Positions 1 through 11,379 of a DNA stretch of 64,000 nt are shown here, piece after piece. The translations under genes and the position numbers were made by a program. Numbering within the stretch: position 1 is the stretch's first letter; each line of letters opens with the position of its first letter. Origin of the DNA: Pleurotus djamor (taxonomy: Eukaryota; Basidiomycota; Agaricomycetes; Agaricales; Pleurotaceae). Location: positions 1 through 64,000 of the forward strand of contig JAPEVF010000222.1 in NCBI GenBank assembly GCA_029747585.1, in the 5' to 3' direction. The notes beneath the pieces were generated by a model, which saw only the letters and a list, made by a program, of their open reading frames with translations, ran no database searches and was not told the origin of the DNA.

Positions 1-400
1 CCTTCCGCCTGGCGCAGGAGGCCTCCCGTTGCGTCGTGATTTGATCTTCATGCGAAACGATGAATCTTTCTTCGGGGACAGGGCTGATGGCAACCCAGGG
101 ACATAATCCGCGTTCGAGAGCGATATGTCGCCGTACCCCGTCAAGAAATATTCATCCTCCTCCGTTGGCTCGAACACGCTGGACTCGCTAGTCTGCTCAG
201 ATTTCGACCTAAGCAGCTTCGGTGCCTTCGAGGAGATCTTGCCACACATCAGCTCTCCAGGAATCTTGGGGAAGGTTGAAAACGGCTTACCGTCGTTCCC
301 TGCGTTGATCGTGCATCGTCTTCGATACTTGACGCATGGTAAACCATATTGGTGGCTGCTTTCGTAGAGGCGGGTGATGATGATGATGATGATGGTTTGA
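1..400 (-). CDS. partial hypothetical protein running off the left edge
   Basis: A minus-strand frame stays open from about 415 to base 1, roughly 135 codons, so the gene continues outside the window. The translation has a basic cluster (CVKYRRRC), a Lys-rich stretch and then a Ser/Glu/Asp-rich stretch (SKSEQTSESSVFEPTEEDEY), ending with RRNGRPPAPGG at the edge. A (GAT)n microsatellite lies at its upstream end, so the exon probably begins after a splice site near 365-400. I do not recognise the family. An overlapping frame at 249-506 is also open, so the frame choice rests on length and composition only. Confidence 0.4.
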
Positions 401-709
401 GGACAAGATTGAAGTGGCCTTCCCCCCTCGATGCGTGGGCCATTAAATCCTGACGCGAGGGTGGCACATCTTGGCACGCAAAAGTCACATGAGCGCGCAA
501 GGACAATGCGATTTGAAGTTCATTGTCAAAACAGTTTTACGATGTCATTGTCTGCGGTCCACACTATCCACTTACGTTCACTACAATTGATTATCTGGGT
601 GGCCCAACCGCCTCCTCCATCTCTCCCCAACAACCATTAGGACAACAATGGGGACGAACGTCAGAATGCTACAAACAAGTAAGGTGAGACACGGGATTTT
701 TACCGTGAG

Positions 710-3033
710 TTAGAGTGGCTCGCACCAGATCAAAGCGAACACGGTAAACGACCATTGATACCCAATCTATCGTCAGCCAGCGCGTCAGGGTCGACTCATA
801 TAAGTGGGACTGTTATTTTGAATTACCTTCTCTCCAAAAGGGATCCTAATATTGAAGATCGTCGAGTTAGCAAGGACTTCTCTATCTCCACAAGGACATG
901 AGTGAAAGCACTTACGAATAAAAACCAAGAGTCAAACCGAAGATCTGCCGGAAGAAGCTGTAATCAAGGTAAGTATGTAGATCATCGAGCTCGGACACAT
1001 GGACGTACTTGAAGCACTGGCTAACATCGTTACTCCGGGACCGATAGCAGTCACTACAGCTGTAAGTGTAGCAAACTGATGTAACTATTTGAACTTCCAA
1101 GCCATCATCATCAATGGCGAGGTCTTTGGGAAGCGGGTGTACACGGTCACTTACTCCCAAAACAAGCTAGGGCTGACACGAATTCGACAATGAGGATCGA
1201 TTGAGGAAAGCAGTAGAAAAGCGGCCTACCCATTCCAACACATGGCGCGACAAACGTTGTCTCGAAGTGGACAGTAATTCCATCTAAAATCAAAGCATTA
1301 CATGAACGCGACATCCTACCATTTTTGCAGGACACCAGTGTTTGTATACCTACATCTTAACTATCGTTCAGCTCACTTCAAGTTCAATGTGGATATCGGG
1401 AAAATAGTACTTACATGAGCAACCCGACGGGTACGAGTACGGCCCCGGTCCATATTCCTTGGAGTCTGACTTCAGCAGGAACCTCTGAGCCTTGTTGTAT
1501 CGCCCTCCTCCGCGCGCGCTGCATCATATAATCAGTGACAGGTCCGGAACACAGCTCGCCCAAGGAACTATCAGAGGGGGGACGACAATCAGTCAAGCTC
1601 AGTTTAACGTCTAGTCAATACACGCACTGACGAACTCACCCTCCTATCAGAAGGCTGAGTCCGTTGGCTAGTCTGATTGTAGCGACGGTATCAGTGCTTT
1701 GATAGTGCCAATGAATGTACGCCTTACCCATTCCGAACGGTGTCGAAATGATAAAACTTGGTGAAAATTGTAGCTAAAGTCAGGGCGGGTTCGATGGACG
1801 CAAATCCATAGGTAACAGCGCTGAAAACCACCAATGAACAAGACCCAGGCCTGATAAAACAACGAGTGTCCTTACTAATACAAAGCCGGAAATGCCACAG
1901 ATGGGTATCTCAGCATACTGAGCGGCTTGACGACAAAGTCTCTTCGTTTGATCTGCCTTGTGGACGGGCGTTCGAGATCCCAGAACCATAATCGGTTCAG
2001 GTATGTCTTGAGAGATAGTGGGGGAGGGATGAACAGCTCGTCGTCTTGGTGCTTTGCTAGTATATCTTCTGTCGTCTGAACCACGGGCTTGGGTCCCGTT
2101 TCTTCTGCGAAGGATTCTTGGCTGGAAGCCTTAGAGGGCGCGTCGGAAAAAGGGCGACTGAAGAGCGTTTCAGGCATGAGGAAAAGGCAGATAACGAACA
2201 TGATTCCTATGAAGGGATAACGTTGACGTTCTGTAGAGTGCGAGTTATAGGATGATTGTCCTACCATTCAGGATGGCACCAGTCCAGAAACACCATCTCC
2301 AGCCCAAAGATCGAGCAACATACCCACCCATCTATACATCGCGTCAGTGGGGTCCTAGATTCAATGCAAAGAATGACGCTCACGATAGGCGCAAGATGTG
2401 CTCCATTGGCTAAGGTTAGTGTATAGAACCCCATCGCTCTCCCCCTCTCGTGCATGAAGAATAAATCCACAACTGTCCCAGCCCCAAGAGCTAGTGCCGC
2501 ACTCAGTCCGAACCCATTAATAGCTCTAACCGCCAACAGCCCTCTAAACGTTGATGCTTTCGCCGACCCGATAGCGGTAACGAGACCAATGAACACGGAA
2601 ATCAAGTACGCGGGGCGTCTTCCATAGACGTTGGCTAACGGGGTAAATACAAGGGGTCCAAATGCACTTGCACCGATGGCGATGGTCGTCTGGTACGTTG
2701 CTCTGACATGAGGAATGCCGAACTCCTCTGAGAGAGGGACGACAGCGGGGTTGATGATTGCAACGTTGAGAGTGGCGAGGAAGGCGAGGAAGGATACTTG
2801 AACCAAGATTGTATATTTCAGCCACTGAGGGGGGTTATGAAGTCTTTATTTGTAGTTCGATTTATCGAACTCACTTGTGGGTAGTTCAGTGGGTCAATTG
2901 GCGACGACGAGGGTTGCGGAAGGAGGGGCAACCCGGAGCCATCTGTCTTTACGGTCTTCTGCTTCCTCAGTGAATGACTGCCAACCTTTCCTTCCGAGAC
3001 GTCAAGCTTCGCGTCCGGGGTGAGCGAATGCAT
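710..3033 (-). CDS. MFS transporter, DHA1/Hol1-like
   Basis: Predicted plasma-membrane proton-coupled carrier of the major facilitator superfamily; its substrate cannot be told. The hydrophilic N-terminus from the ATG at 3033 ends in IDPLNYPQ, then splices (intron about 2873-2823) to WLKYTILVQVSFLAF. The family signature ANVYGRRPAYL (motif A, loop 2-3) follows, with helices 1-6 through GGYVARSLGWRW and a central loop rich in Ser/Glu. The second half begins VTYGFASIEPAL and runs through LLIGGSLGELCSGPVTDY. Downstream exons read VTSVCYTYSCSDCYRS, FFRQIFGLTLGFY and KIGYQWSFTVFAL, as expected for the C-terminal helices, with a stop at 710-712. At least nine short introns are needed. Frames join cleanly at most junctions, but the last exons are less certain. 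The C-terminus may be a little short for the family, so the true stop could lie further on. Confidence 0.8.
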
Positions 3034-3403
3034 ATTCAGAGTGACTCCATCTACACCACCAGATCGAGCGAGTATTTATAGAGGGAGACGTATCGTGACG
3101 GCTTGTCTCATGACTTGATGTCGAAGGCGAGCCGTGGGATGCAGCAGACAAGAACGAAAGCATGGGACTTGGAAATCTGCGTCCCGGTAACTCAAGGTCT
3201 TCACAGAGTGGGAGTTTTACGGTGTGGAAGCAGTTCATCACCTGGGGTGAACGAACACAGATATATTATCCCAGTCCCTAGTAGATACAAACCACGCGGT
3301 TCAATAATGCCATGTAGGTTGAAGACGCACCAACACCCATATTCAAACCTCTTCTCTCATTGCCATATCCTTACTCGATTCCTCATTCTCATCCAAAGAC
3401 GCA

Positions 3404-4752
3404 TTACCGGCACCGACGTACATCCAGATATGGGCTTTGACTAACTGGCTCACGGCTTGCGGATCTAAGGGGGTTGTCTTTAACCTGCTTCTCTGGGAAT
3501 CCAAGTTTAGCACAGGAAAACATGGGGATCAAATGATTGCAACATACCAAAGCGTAAAGGACTCCACGATAAACATACCCCAGTATCTCTTTGAATCGTT
3601 CATGCGTTTTGGCCATCGATGGGCAGGGGCCACATGCATCAGAGAGCAGGGATCCAGGTGGTGGCGCCGAGAGTCCCAAGGTGAGGTATTGTATGGCCGT
3701 CTGCTTGACGAGCTAAAAGAGAATATCGTCATCAACATGAACGTTGGCGCGCGAGATGTACATAAGACACGCACCAATTTATTCCCCTGCTCGATTTCCG
3801 GATCCACACGCGTCGCACGCGTCGCGAGCGTGCTATCCTTCGATGTCGACGCGTTTGAAGAAGGCAACATCCCAAAGACATCTTCATCATCATGGTCGTC
3901 ACTCTTTCTCCCTTTTGCTTTCCCTTTCGATGAANCCCCCCATCGTTTTATGAGCAGGAAGGGCCGGCACCGTAAACGTATCCCCCTTCGCTTTCTTAGC
4001 CGGCCCACTCCCCAAATCCGCAGACGTGTGTGCCCTCTTCAGCTCGCGAACTCTGGGATGTTTGGTGAGTTGAAATGGTGGAACACGAGGGGTCGGGTCG
4101 TCGGGTCTGGGTAACCGTTTGACACTTGGAGGAGGTGGAGGCGTGGTTATCCTCCCAACGCGTAGTTGAATCGCACGGTCGTGATCCCCCGGTGCAATCT
4201 GCGCGTATATCACTATCTGCGTCGTTTCGGGTCCATCAGTGTCCCCTAAAGAAACCTTGACACCTCGACTACTTTGGGAAGTCGATGCCAAAGGATTCAA
4301 ACAAAACACGTTCTCGAAGTATATTTGGGAAAGTAGGGCTTGTGGATGAATATCACTGTAATGTAGGATCACTTGAGATTTAGAAACGACGCGTAATTAC
4401 ATACAACGCACACGGAGACATTGCCACTGTGATCCACATAAACATCCTTCATCTCGATCAACCCTAGGAAACGCAGACTAGGACGACCACGCATAGTTTC
4501 CAATGCAAGCGCAAGGTCATTTGAGAGGAGTTTTCGCGCTTCTACTTCGTCGGAGGAAGTGGTCGATGTCGCGAAGAAGGACAGGCCGTCGAGGAGCATG
4601 TGTGAATCGGGTAATGACAGCGCGCCACGGTAGAGAAGGCGGTGGTGAGTCAGTGATGAGCACGCTGAGGTTGAGGGAGATTGCACAAGCATTGAGGAGG
4701 TCGACGTTGATGCTGCGAGCGACGTCGACGGGGAGGCCATGAGGAACGTCAT
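3404..4752 (-). CDS. Sld7-like protein (C-terminal Sld7 domain)
   Basis: Sld7 in yeast partners Sld3 and delivers it to origins at replication initiation. Here the C-terminal exon, after an intron with acceptor near 3715, reads LVKQTAIQYLTLGL, then MAKTHERFKEILGYVYRGVL. That Lys-rich helix followed by H..F...GYVYRGV is the hallmark of the Sld7 C-terminal domain. A last intron separates YAL from VKDNPLRSASREPVS and a stop at 3404. The N-terminal part has HRLLYRGALSLPDSH and a segment ending YVDHSGNVSV; the middle is Pro-rich and Lys-rich (disordered). One N at about 3935 sits after a C-run; the frame continues only if that N is dropped, which points to a sequencing artefact. The start at 4752 is chosen because upstream Met codons give Arg-rich non-conserved sequence. 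Family call good; role in this fungus inferred. Confidence 0.7.
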
Positions 4753-4859
4753 GGACGGTGGAGGAGTCAGGACTCTAGAAGTTAGAACCAGAGTCCGATT
4801 CACGTGCTCACGTGCCCGTGATCTTCGACCACGACAGACCACGTCGCGCCTGTCACTAA

Positions 4860-6140
4860 TATTCAGTTCGACTGTCTTACTGAATACTACACGTCTGCGT
4901 TTACCAGGCTAGACGCGCCTTACTGATGCTTACTAGTTACGCCCTTGGCTACATATCTACTAGCTTAGCTAGCTGGGTTTGACGCAACCTCAACACAACC
5001 CCGTGACAAGTTTCTTGGGATTTAAACTGACACGGTAAACGCCGTACAGGTTGGTTTCGCTCCAATCAGGGTAGAACATTTAATACTTATACTTACACTA
5101 TCCAGATTCCACTGGACGTTCAACTTGGCATACTTGAACTGTTCTCAAGAGGCGAGCGTGGTCCTTTGGATCCAATAGACTCAATACTCTCGATCGCATC
5201 GAAAAACAGCTGGCTGTTTAGAAGACGTTTCGTGCAATCATTTGGCTTCTCACACGGGCCGTTCGATTGTATGGGCAGTAGACATCCTTTCGGGCTACCT
5301 CGAACGTGACCTTGTAGGCGGCTCTGATAATGCCTCACCTCCACCAGGCGTCCAACTTGATTCTTCGACGTCTACTACGGGATCCCTATGCATCCCCACG
5401 TCCCAAAACCAAGACAACGACTACCACGTCGGGAGAGGCCTGTCTATATCTCCTTTAACTTGAAGACGTTGGGCCGCTTCTTTGCTTAAATTAACAAAGT
5501 TCGGGAAGCTGGCATTGCACTTCTCACCTGCATTGAGCCCCGTGATTGCGAGGAGGCCTGATGCAGGCGAAGATAGGGCATATCGGGAAGGACGTGTACC
5601 GCTCAATGCAACAATGAACTTGCACCATATTCACTCCAGCCTATACCTCTAGTGACTCTGCATTCGACACGTCTATCTGCTTCAACCTCAGTATCGATCA
5701 CACTAATGAGCACTTGGAGCAAGCTGGAGGGTAGCTTGGTTACCTTTCATGAGAGACAATCACGCACAAAGGACAGTGGGCTCGTGAACATCGCGAATGG
5801 CGTACTTACTCCCAAGATATGCCGTTATCAGACCGAGTGGCATCTCTTCCCTATCCATCCGACGAGAAACTTCGCTATACGCTTTGAGTAGCTCGAACGT
5901 GAGCATGCGACACAAGTGCCCTGTCACTACCGTCCTTTCGGCAGCTAGGCACCAATGATCCTAGGGCCCACTTACTCAGGCCTCCCCATATAATTAAGTA
6001 CAACTTCTCTTCCTTCCTTTACTTATCATCGCCACATCGCCATGCTATTTTCAGCTCTTTGACTCACGCTCTCCTCCAGCCATCTTCATCGCTATATAAA
6101 GGAACGATGAACATCCTCGAAACCTACTCCCGTTCCCCAG
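4860..6140. other. intergenic stretch, no gene recognised
   Basis: About 1.3 kb between the divergent Sld7-like and P450 genes. Several short minus-strand frames lie here, the most protein-like about 5421-5606 (contains SGLLAITGLNAGEKC), but I could not splice them into a convincing gene. A TATA-like ATATAAA at about 6095 precedes the P450 start. Confidence 0.4.
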
Positions 6141-8380
6141 ATGGATAGTGTTGGTATTTTTGCTCTGGCACTAGCTGGTGGACTCGTCGCTGTGATCTTC
6201 TATCATCAAAGGCGCAATTCTGCTTTCACCAGACTCAGAGGCCCACCTTCCCCTTCGTGGCTTTTGGGTATGCTATCTAAACTTCCTTGCCGAGCTTCAT
6301 AACACAGTTTATACCAGGTAATGACTCAGAAATGCACAATCAGGCTCAGGTTGGCGACCTCGATTTCGCGTGGGTGCGCGAATTTGGCCCCACATTCTCC
6401 GTGAAAACCTGTTGGGGTGTGAGTGCTTTCAATCGTCTCCATAGTCCTCGATTCATCGATAACTTGTTCGTCCTCAGCGTACGAATGTAATGACTGCTGA
6501 TCCTAGAGCATTGCAATATATCTACAATACCTCAGGCTATCGGTACCCCAATCGAGCGGATATTGACCAAATTACCCGTAACATGACGGGACCGGGAATC
6601 CTCTGGGCGTCAGGAAAGACTCATCAGCGGCATAGAAGGGTCATGAACCCAGCCTTCACGGCGCAGCAGCTAAGGGGCTTCCTCCCACTTTTCCAGCAGA
6701 CTGCTTCTCGTGTGAGTTTCCTCAGCTGTTATTCGCCTCGCTCCGACTCATCACGACTGTCATCAACAGCTGACCCTGAAATGGAAGGACCAGTTACAAG
6801 GGAACACCCCAACAGTACTCAATGTATCACAGTGGCTCGCCCGTGCGACTTTAGATGCCGTTGGAAAAGGTGAGGGCGGGTTATGAATCCATTTCTCATC
6901 ATTCATCTCAAACTTTGGAAGCTGCGTTTGACTTTGACTTTGATGCCATCGACGACGGCAATGGCGAACTCACAAAGTGCTTCAGAAATTTGTTGTAAGC
7001 TCCGGAGTTCCACTACCTTGGCTTGTTCTCACCGACTGCACAGTGCCGACTCGAACCTCTATCCACCTCTTTGGGATGTCCTTTTCAAATCCTTATGGCG
7101 ATACATCCCGCTACCAATATTGCACCTCGTCGAGTATATCCCTTCCAAAGAATATCGTCGCTTCCGATATTTCAAGAAAGTCGCTAATCGTATTGCGAAG
7201 CAACTAATCGACGAAAAAGCCCATGCCACCCAGCCAGTCGATCGAGCCAAAGATGTTATGAGCGTTCTTGGTTAGTCTCTAGTCAGAAACTTCCATTCAA
7301 AGTTATTGATCGTTCCATACGAACAGCGAATGCAAATACCTCCGAGGATCCCAAACGTCGGTTGAGCGAGGAGGAAGTATTGTCACAAATGGCGTACGTT
7401 ACCATCTGTTCATCCGCTCATTTCGACCCTCATCGAGACTGCCAGAACAATAATGTTGGCTGGTTCCGAAAGCACGGCTTCGACGCTCGCTTGGTTGTTG
7501 TACGAACTTTCCAGACACCCCGAAGATCAGAAGAAAGTCCGAGCTGAAATACGCGAGTTGCGCCAGAGCTTGCCTACAGGAACCGAATTCAACGTTGCGA
7601 ACTTCGAAAGTATGACATTTACTACTGCTGTAATCAAGGTAACCCACAGAGATTCTTTGGCGAAATCATCGCTGATCAGTGACTTTCCAAACGAACAGGA
7701 GGTCCTACGCATGCACCCCATCGTACCACTCCTAGTACGGACAGCAGCGTTTGATGACGTTTTGCCGTTGTCCGTCCCGATCACGACGAAGGATGGAAAT
7801 GTCGTCACAGAAGTTTCTATTAAGAAGGACACCGACATCTACGTCTCCGTATGCGCCTATAATCGGCTCAGCGAAGTCTGGGGCCCTGACGCTGACCTTT
7901 GGAACCCTCGTCGTTTCCTGGTGCAACCGAAGGATAAACAAGTTAACGTCGGTGTCTTCGCAAGCCTGTGAGTACATGAGCAAACATTGTTGGAGTCAGG
8001 ACTTTCCTCTGATGACTTATGGATGTCTAGAATGAGCTTTGGTGAGTGTCTGCGACTCTCCCTCCCCGACCTTTTATCTTAACTACTTCGAACGATTTGT
8101 AGGATCAGGTACCCGGGGATGTATTGGGTGGCGATTTGCGTAGGTCTTCTACCTTCGTCAGAATTTTCCCAAGTGCCTTACAACAATNAAAAAAAACAGC
8201 TTACTCGAACTCCAAGCTCTCCTCATCGAATTGATCGAGAATTTCGAGTTTCGCATGCCCAAGGATGTTGAGATATTGAGGATGCCAGCCGGTGTCATGG
8301 TCCCGATGGTCAAAGGAAGGATGCATGAGGGTACGCAAATGCCCCTCAATGTGAGCTTGGTAGGAGGAGCAGAGAATTAA
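6141..8380 (+). CDS. cytochrome P450 monooxygenase
   Basis: Haem-thiolate monooxygenase, predicted to be ER-anchored and to depend on cytochrome P450 reductase. The ATG at 6141 opens a single N-terminal membrane helix (GIFALALAGGLVAVIFY) followed by the Pro-rich hinge RGPPSPSW. Further on, the C-helix region reads WASGKTHQRHRRVMNPAF, the I-helix AGSESTAST (with the threonine used in oxygen activation) lies near 7455, and the ExxR motif appears as EVLRMHP at 7699. The haem-binding loop FGSGTRGCIG is split by a short intron between about 8041 and 8100. The stop is at 8378-8380. About nine short introns are needed. All catalytic landmarks are present, so the gene looks intact; one N at about 8188 lies beside an A-run in an intron. 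The subfamily and substrate cannot be assigned by eye. No biosynthetic cluster partners lie next to it apart from the MFS carrier 3 kb upstream. Confidence 0.9.
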
Positions 8381-9356
8381 GTCATAGGCATGTTTAGCGT
8401 GTCGTGAGTTTTTTTTTTCTCGTTTAGCGTCGTCCGGGGGTTTCCCCATATCGACGTCCTCGTATCCACGGTACATACGAAACTTGTCTGTATCTAACGA
8501 AATACAGTGTCTCAATGCCCTCTTTGACCCAGGATTCTCGCACCCAGCAGACGAAAAGGGCCCCTGCCTCGTTCCCCCTGTTGTCCGGAAACTGCTGTTG
8601 CTTGAGCTCCTGTATGGGTAAATTGGTGGCCTGCCGGGGATGCACGCGGTTCTGTGCAGTGACTAACGTTCGTGAGTATTTCTACCAGCTGCAGCCTGCA
8701 TGAACACTTGTATCGACTCTACTTGACTTGTACCCGCGGAGGCAGCGTGGGTGAGCCAGTTATGGCCGACTTACTTCCAGGATCGCTGCCACCAGCCCTT
8801 GGCGGGTCTAGACGATCGGACGCAGGCTTTTCACACCCGACTCGGAGGATTGTTGGAAAAAGGGCCTGTTCTTCAGAAGCCAACAACGCCGGTTCCCAAC
8901 TATCTCCCTCCGGGCTCGCCGTGCCAGTCTTGATGACAACTATCATGGCCTTGAGCCGTATGATATACTTAGCGAAATGCTCGGCCTTGGCCATGGCAGT
9001 TCGTTTTTGACTGTGGTCGATACCACATCTTCAAGTACTCAGGCGTTCCATGTGAAGGACATGGTAAAACTTCCAGCCCTATCACGAATTATGTAGAGTA
9101 CAAACAAACTACTATCTTGTAAGCCTAGTAGCGCGATATGCCGTGGAGCGGAGTCTGTCCGCTTCATTCAGCCCCCGGTTGAAGCGAGCATCAGAGGCAC
9201 CAAGACATAAGGACAGGATCCATGAGCAAAGCAAGGGAGTCTGGAGATATCGGGCGAGCGATCCTGGAGCCCGGTGCATTGTTAGGAACAGATTCCGATG
9301 AGCCATTCAGAGGAAAGGGAGGGTCGTAAGCGGAAGCAGATAAACTGGTGCTGGGT
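8381..9356. other. intergenic, nothing recognised
   Basis: About 1 kb between the 3' end of the P450 and the 3' end of the minus-strand gene that follows. Only short overlapping frames without family features are seen. Confidence 0.4.
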
Positions 9357-10260
9357 TCAGGCATAGACACGGAGACTGAGTTGAATGAAGTTTCGTTTTC
9401 GGGGAGGGGCCGGAGAGCTGGCTTGGTGACAATCGTCCGACGGCACATGCGTCACTGAGGATGATGGCGAGGAANGGGGGCATCCAAGCATAGTTTTCGA
9501 CTGCATAGCGAAGAGGGACTGGGGCAGGGATTTCGTGGAAACGTTGAGCATGTTGAGGAGGAATCGATTGCATGGATTGGTGAGGCTGAGCGGCCATCCT
9601 GGGATGAGTAGATGAGTCGTACGAGGGCGAGCAGTGCGCTTGATAATACGCGTAGTCTGGTGGTTGATAACCGTACGCCATCGCGACTGGTACTTGGTTT
9701 TGATGCAGAGGATAGACATGCCCAGGGTAGACTTGCGTCGGGTCCAGGTTCCCCGACGCGTTGTAGGGGTAATACGTTCCAGCAGACGCGGCTCCAGTGA
9801 GCGGATACGCGTACGACCCGTTGAATGCGCTGACTGGTTGAGCAACGGGGACGTGCTGGCCATAAGGATCTGAATATTATTCCGGTTCGAGTGTCAGTCA
9901 CCAAACTGCATCAAAAAGACAACCGCAGACCTACCAAAATGATGAGCTCGTTGATCCTCACGATGAGAAAAGTACGCGTGGCCGCCGTTCATGGCGACGA
10001 AGGGCATCGACATGGTGGTAGGCGCTTGAAAGACGAAATAGTCCGCCCCCCTCGGCATCGCTTGCTCCAACCAAATATAAGTAAATACAGCATGGTCCGT
10101 GCACCATATTTCGCGTATATAAACCTCCCACCAACCTTCTGAGCAACTCATACTTACCTTGATGGCGCAGACCCCTTCACGTACCTGGGTTTGCGGGCCG
10201 TGGGGATCCTCCATAGCACGGCGACCCTGTCCATACAGGGGATGCCTGCGGCTTGTATGG
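9357..10260 (-). CDS. hypothetical Pro/Tyr/Gln-rich protein
   Basis: Unrecognised family. Reading the minus strand, an exon containing GRRAMEDPHGPQTQVREG joins, across an intron with donor GTAAGT near 10158, to QAMPRGADYFVFQAPTTMSM. It then joins across a second intron (about 9940-9880) to a Tyr/Pro/Gln/Ala-rich tail including YPLTGAASAGTYYPYN and MAYGYQPPDYAYYQAH. The composition resembles the disordered activation tail of a transcription factor. An N at about 9475 after a C-run breaks the frame; dropping it gives WMPPSSPSSSVTHV and a stop at 9357. The 5' end is uncertain: the frame is open beyond 10240 with a possible acceptor there, so an upstream exon may be missing or lost. Confidence 0.5.
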
Positions 10261-10353
10261 GCTTCGGCTCATGCACCGTCTCAATATTTTCCTGTCCTGC
10301 TTTGGCCACTCTGGCTGGGCAGGCCATTTTNTTTTTTTTGGCTTTTCCGTAGT

Positions 10354-10369
10354 CCTAACCCTAACCCTA
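10354..10369. repeat. short telomere-like CCCTAA run
   Basis: Sixteen bases reading CCTAACCCTAACCCTA, about two and a half units of the fungal telomere repeat, internal to the contig and about 160 bp before the first MYND gene. Too short to show a former chromosome end. Confidence 0.5.
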
Positions 10370-11129
10370 TGTACCTGCTAAGTCCAATATAAGTCTATCT
10401 TCCAATGATCGTGTGAATGACTTGATTGACCGTGTGACCTCTTGCAATTCTCTGATCAAATAAATGTTTACCAACTTCTGACGCGTGCCCTTCTCATCTT
10501 ATCATCTCAAAAGCTTACCGAGCGTTGAGTATGTCCATAAATCCTCTCTTCTCAGACTTGGTGAGCCTCTGTGCATGAGCGCACGCACCCTTCTCTCATG
10601 GTCTTGAGTTTTGACCAGAAAAGACTGTCAACTCTCACATCATCCAGGCGCGAAGCTGTGACCGATACTACTCTAAAGTACCACGAACTAAAACTTCTCC
10701 TCGAATCTCACCCAAACATCGACATCACTGCTCTTTTCAATTTCTATGCTGACATCTTGAAAGAACCTCCACCACCTCCGACTGCCATATCGAGCTGCGT
10801 ATCTCAAGATGACCGAACCATGATACGCTGTCGACGCGTGTATCTCTCTATGATAGCCATTTCATCGTCTATCCCAGATGCACCATTCATCAAAAGTGTA
10901 GTAAACATCCTCAAGCAGATCTGGCCACTTATCTGGCCCTGGATTCGTGACATGTGGCTTTGCGAAACACCTCTTGTAAATCCCCTGCTCGCCGACGTCC
11001 TCTCTGCGGATCTCTCCGAAGTCCGAGGCCAAGCCTTATTGTTTTGCCAGAGGTTCATATACATCGACGACCATCTCGGGTCCGAGCAGTTTGGTATATT
11101 CTCTACCGTCCTTAAAACCCCCGGCTTTG

Positions 11130-11138
11130 TCTCTTGCA
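11130..11138. repeat. 9-bp target-site duplication, left copy
   Basis: TCTCTTGCA, identical to the copy at 15481-15489; only one copy is expected in the uninterrupted MYND gene. Confidence 0.85.
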
Positions 11139-11169
11139 GGGGGGTGACGAAAGTGGTAAGATAAGATTC
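11139..11169. repeat. left terminal inverted repeat of the MULE
   Basis: Starts with a G-run and contains GACGAAAGTGGTAAGATAAG; 24 of 31 bases match the inverted right end. Another AATCTTAC-type motif recurs just inside both ends. Confidence 0.8.
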
Positions 11170-11379
11170 AAGCCGAGATGGCCGAATCTTACTATGGTCC
11201 CAAAACATGACCGTTGCACCGAATCTTACTTATGACACGTGCTGCCAAGCCCCCGCCCCCCGACGCCTCACCGACAAGCATGTAAGTAGTAGATAAGATC
11301 AATATTATCAAATACAGCACTATGTTCTATCTATCATATAATTATATAGATAATTCATTAGATTTCGACTCGAGGGTTA

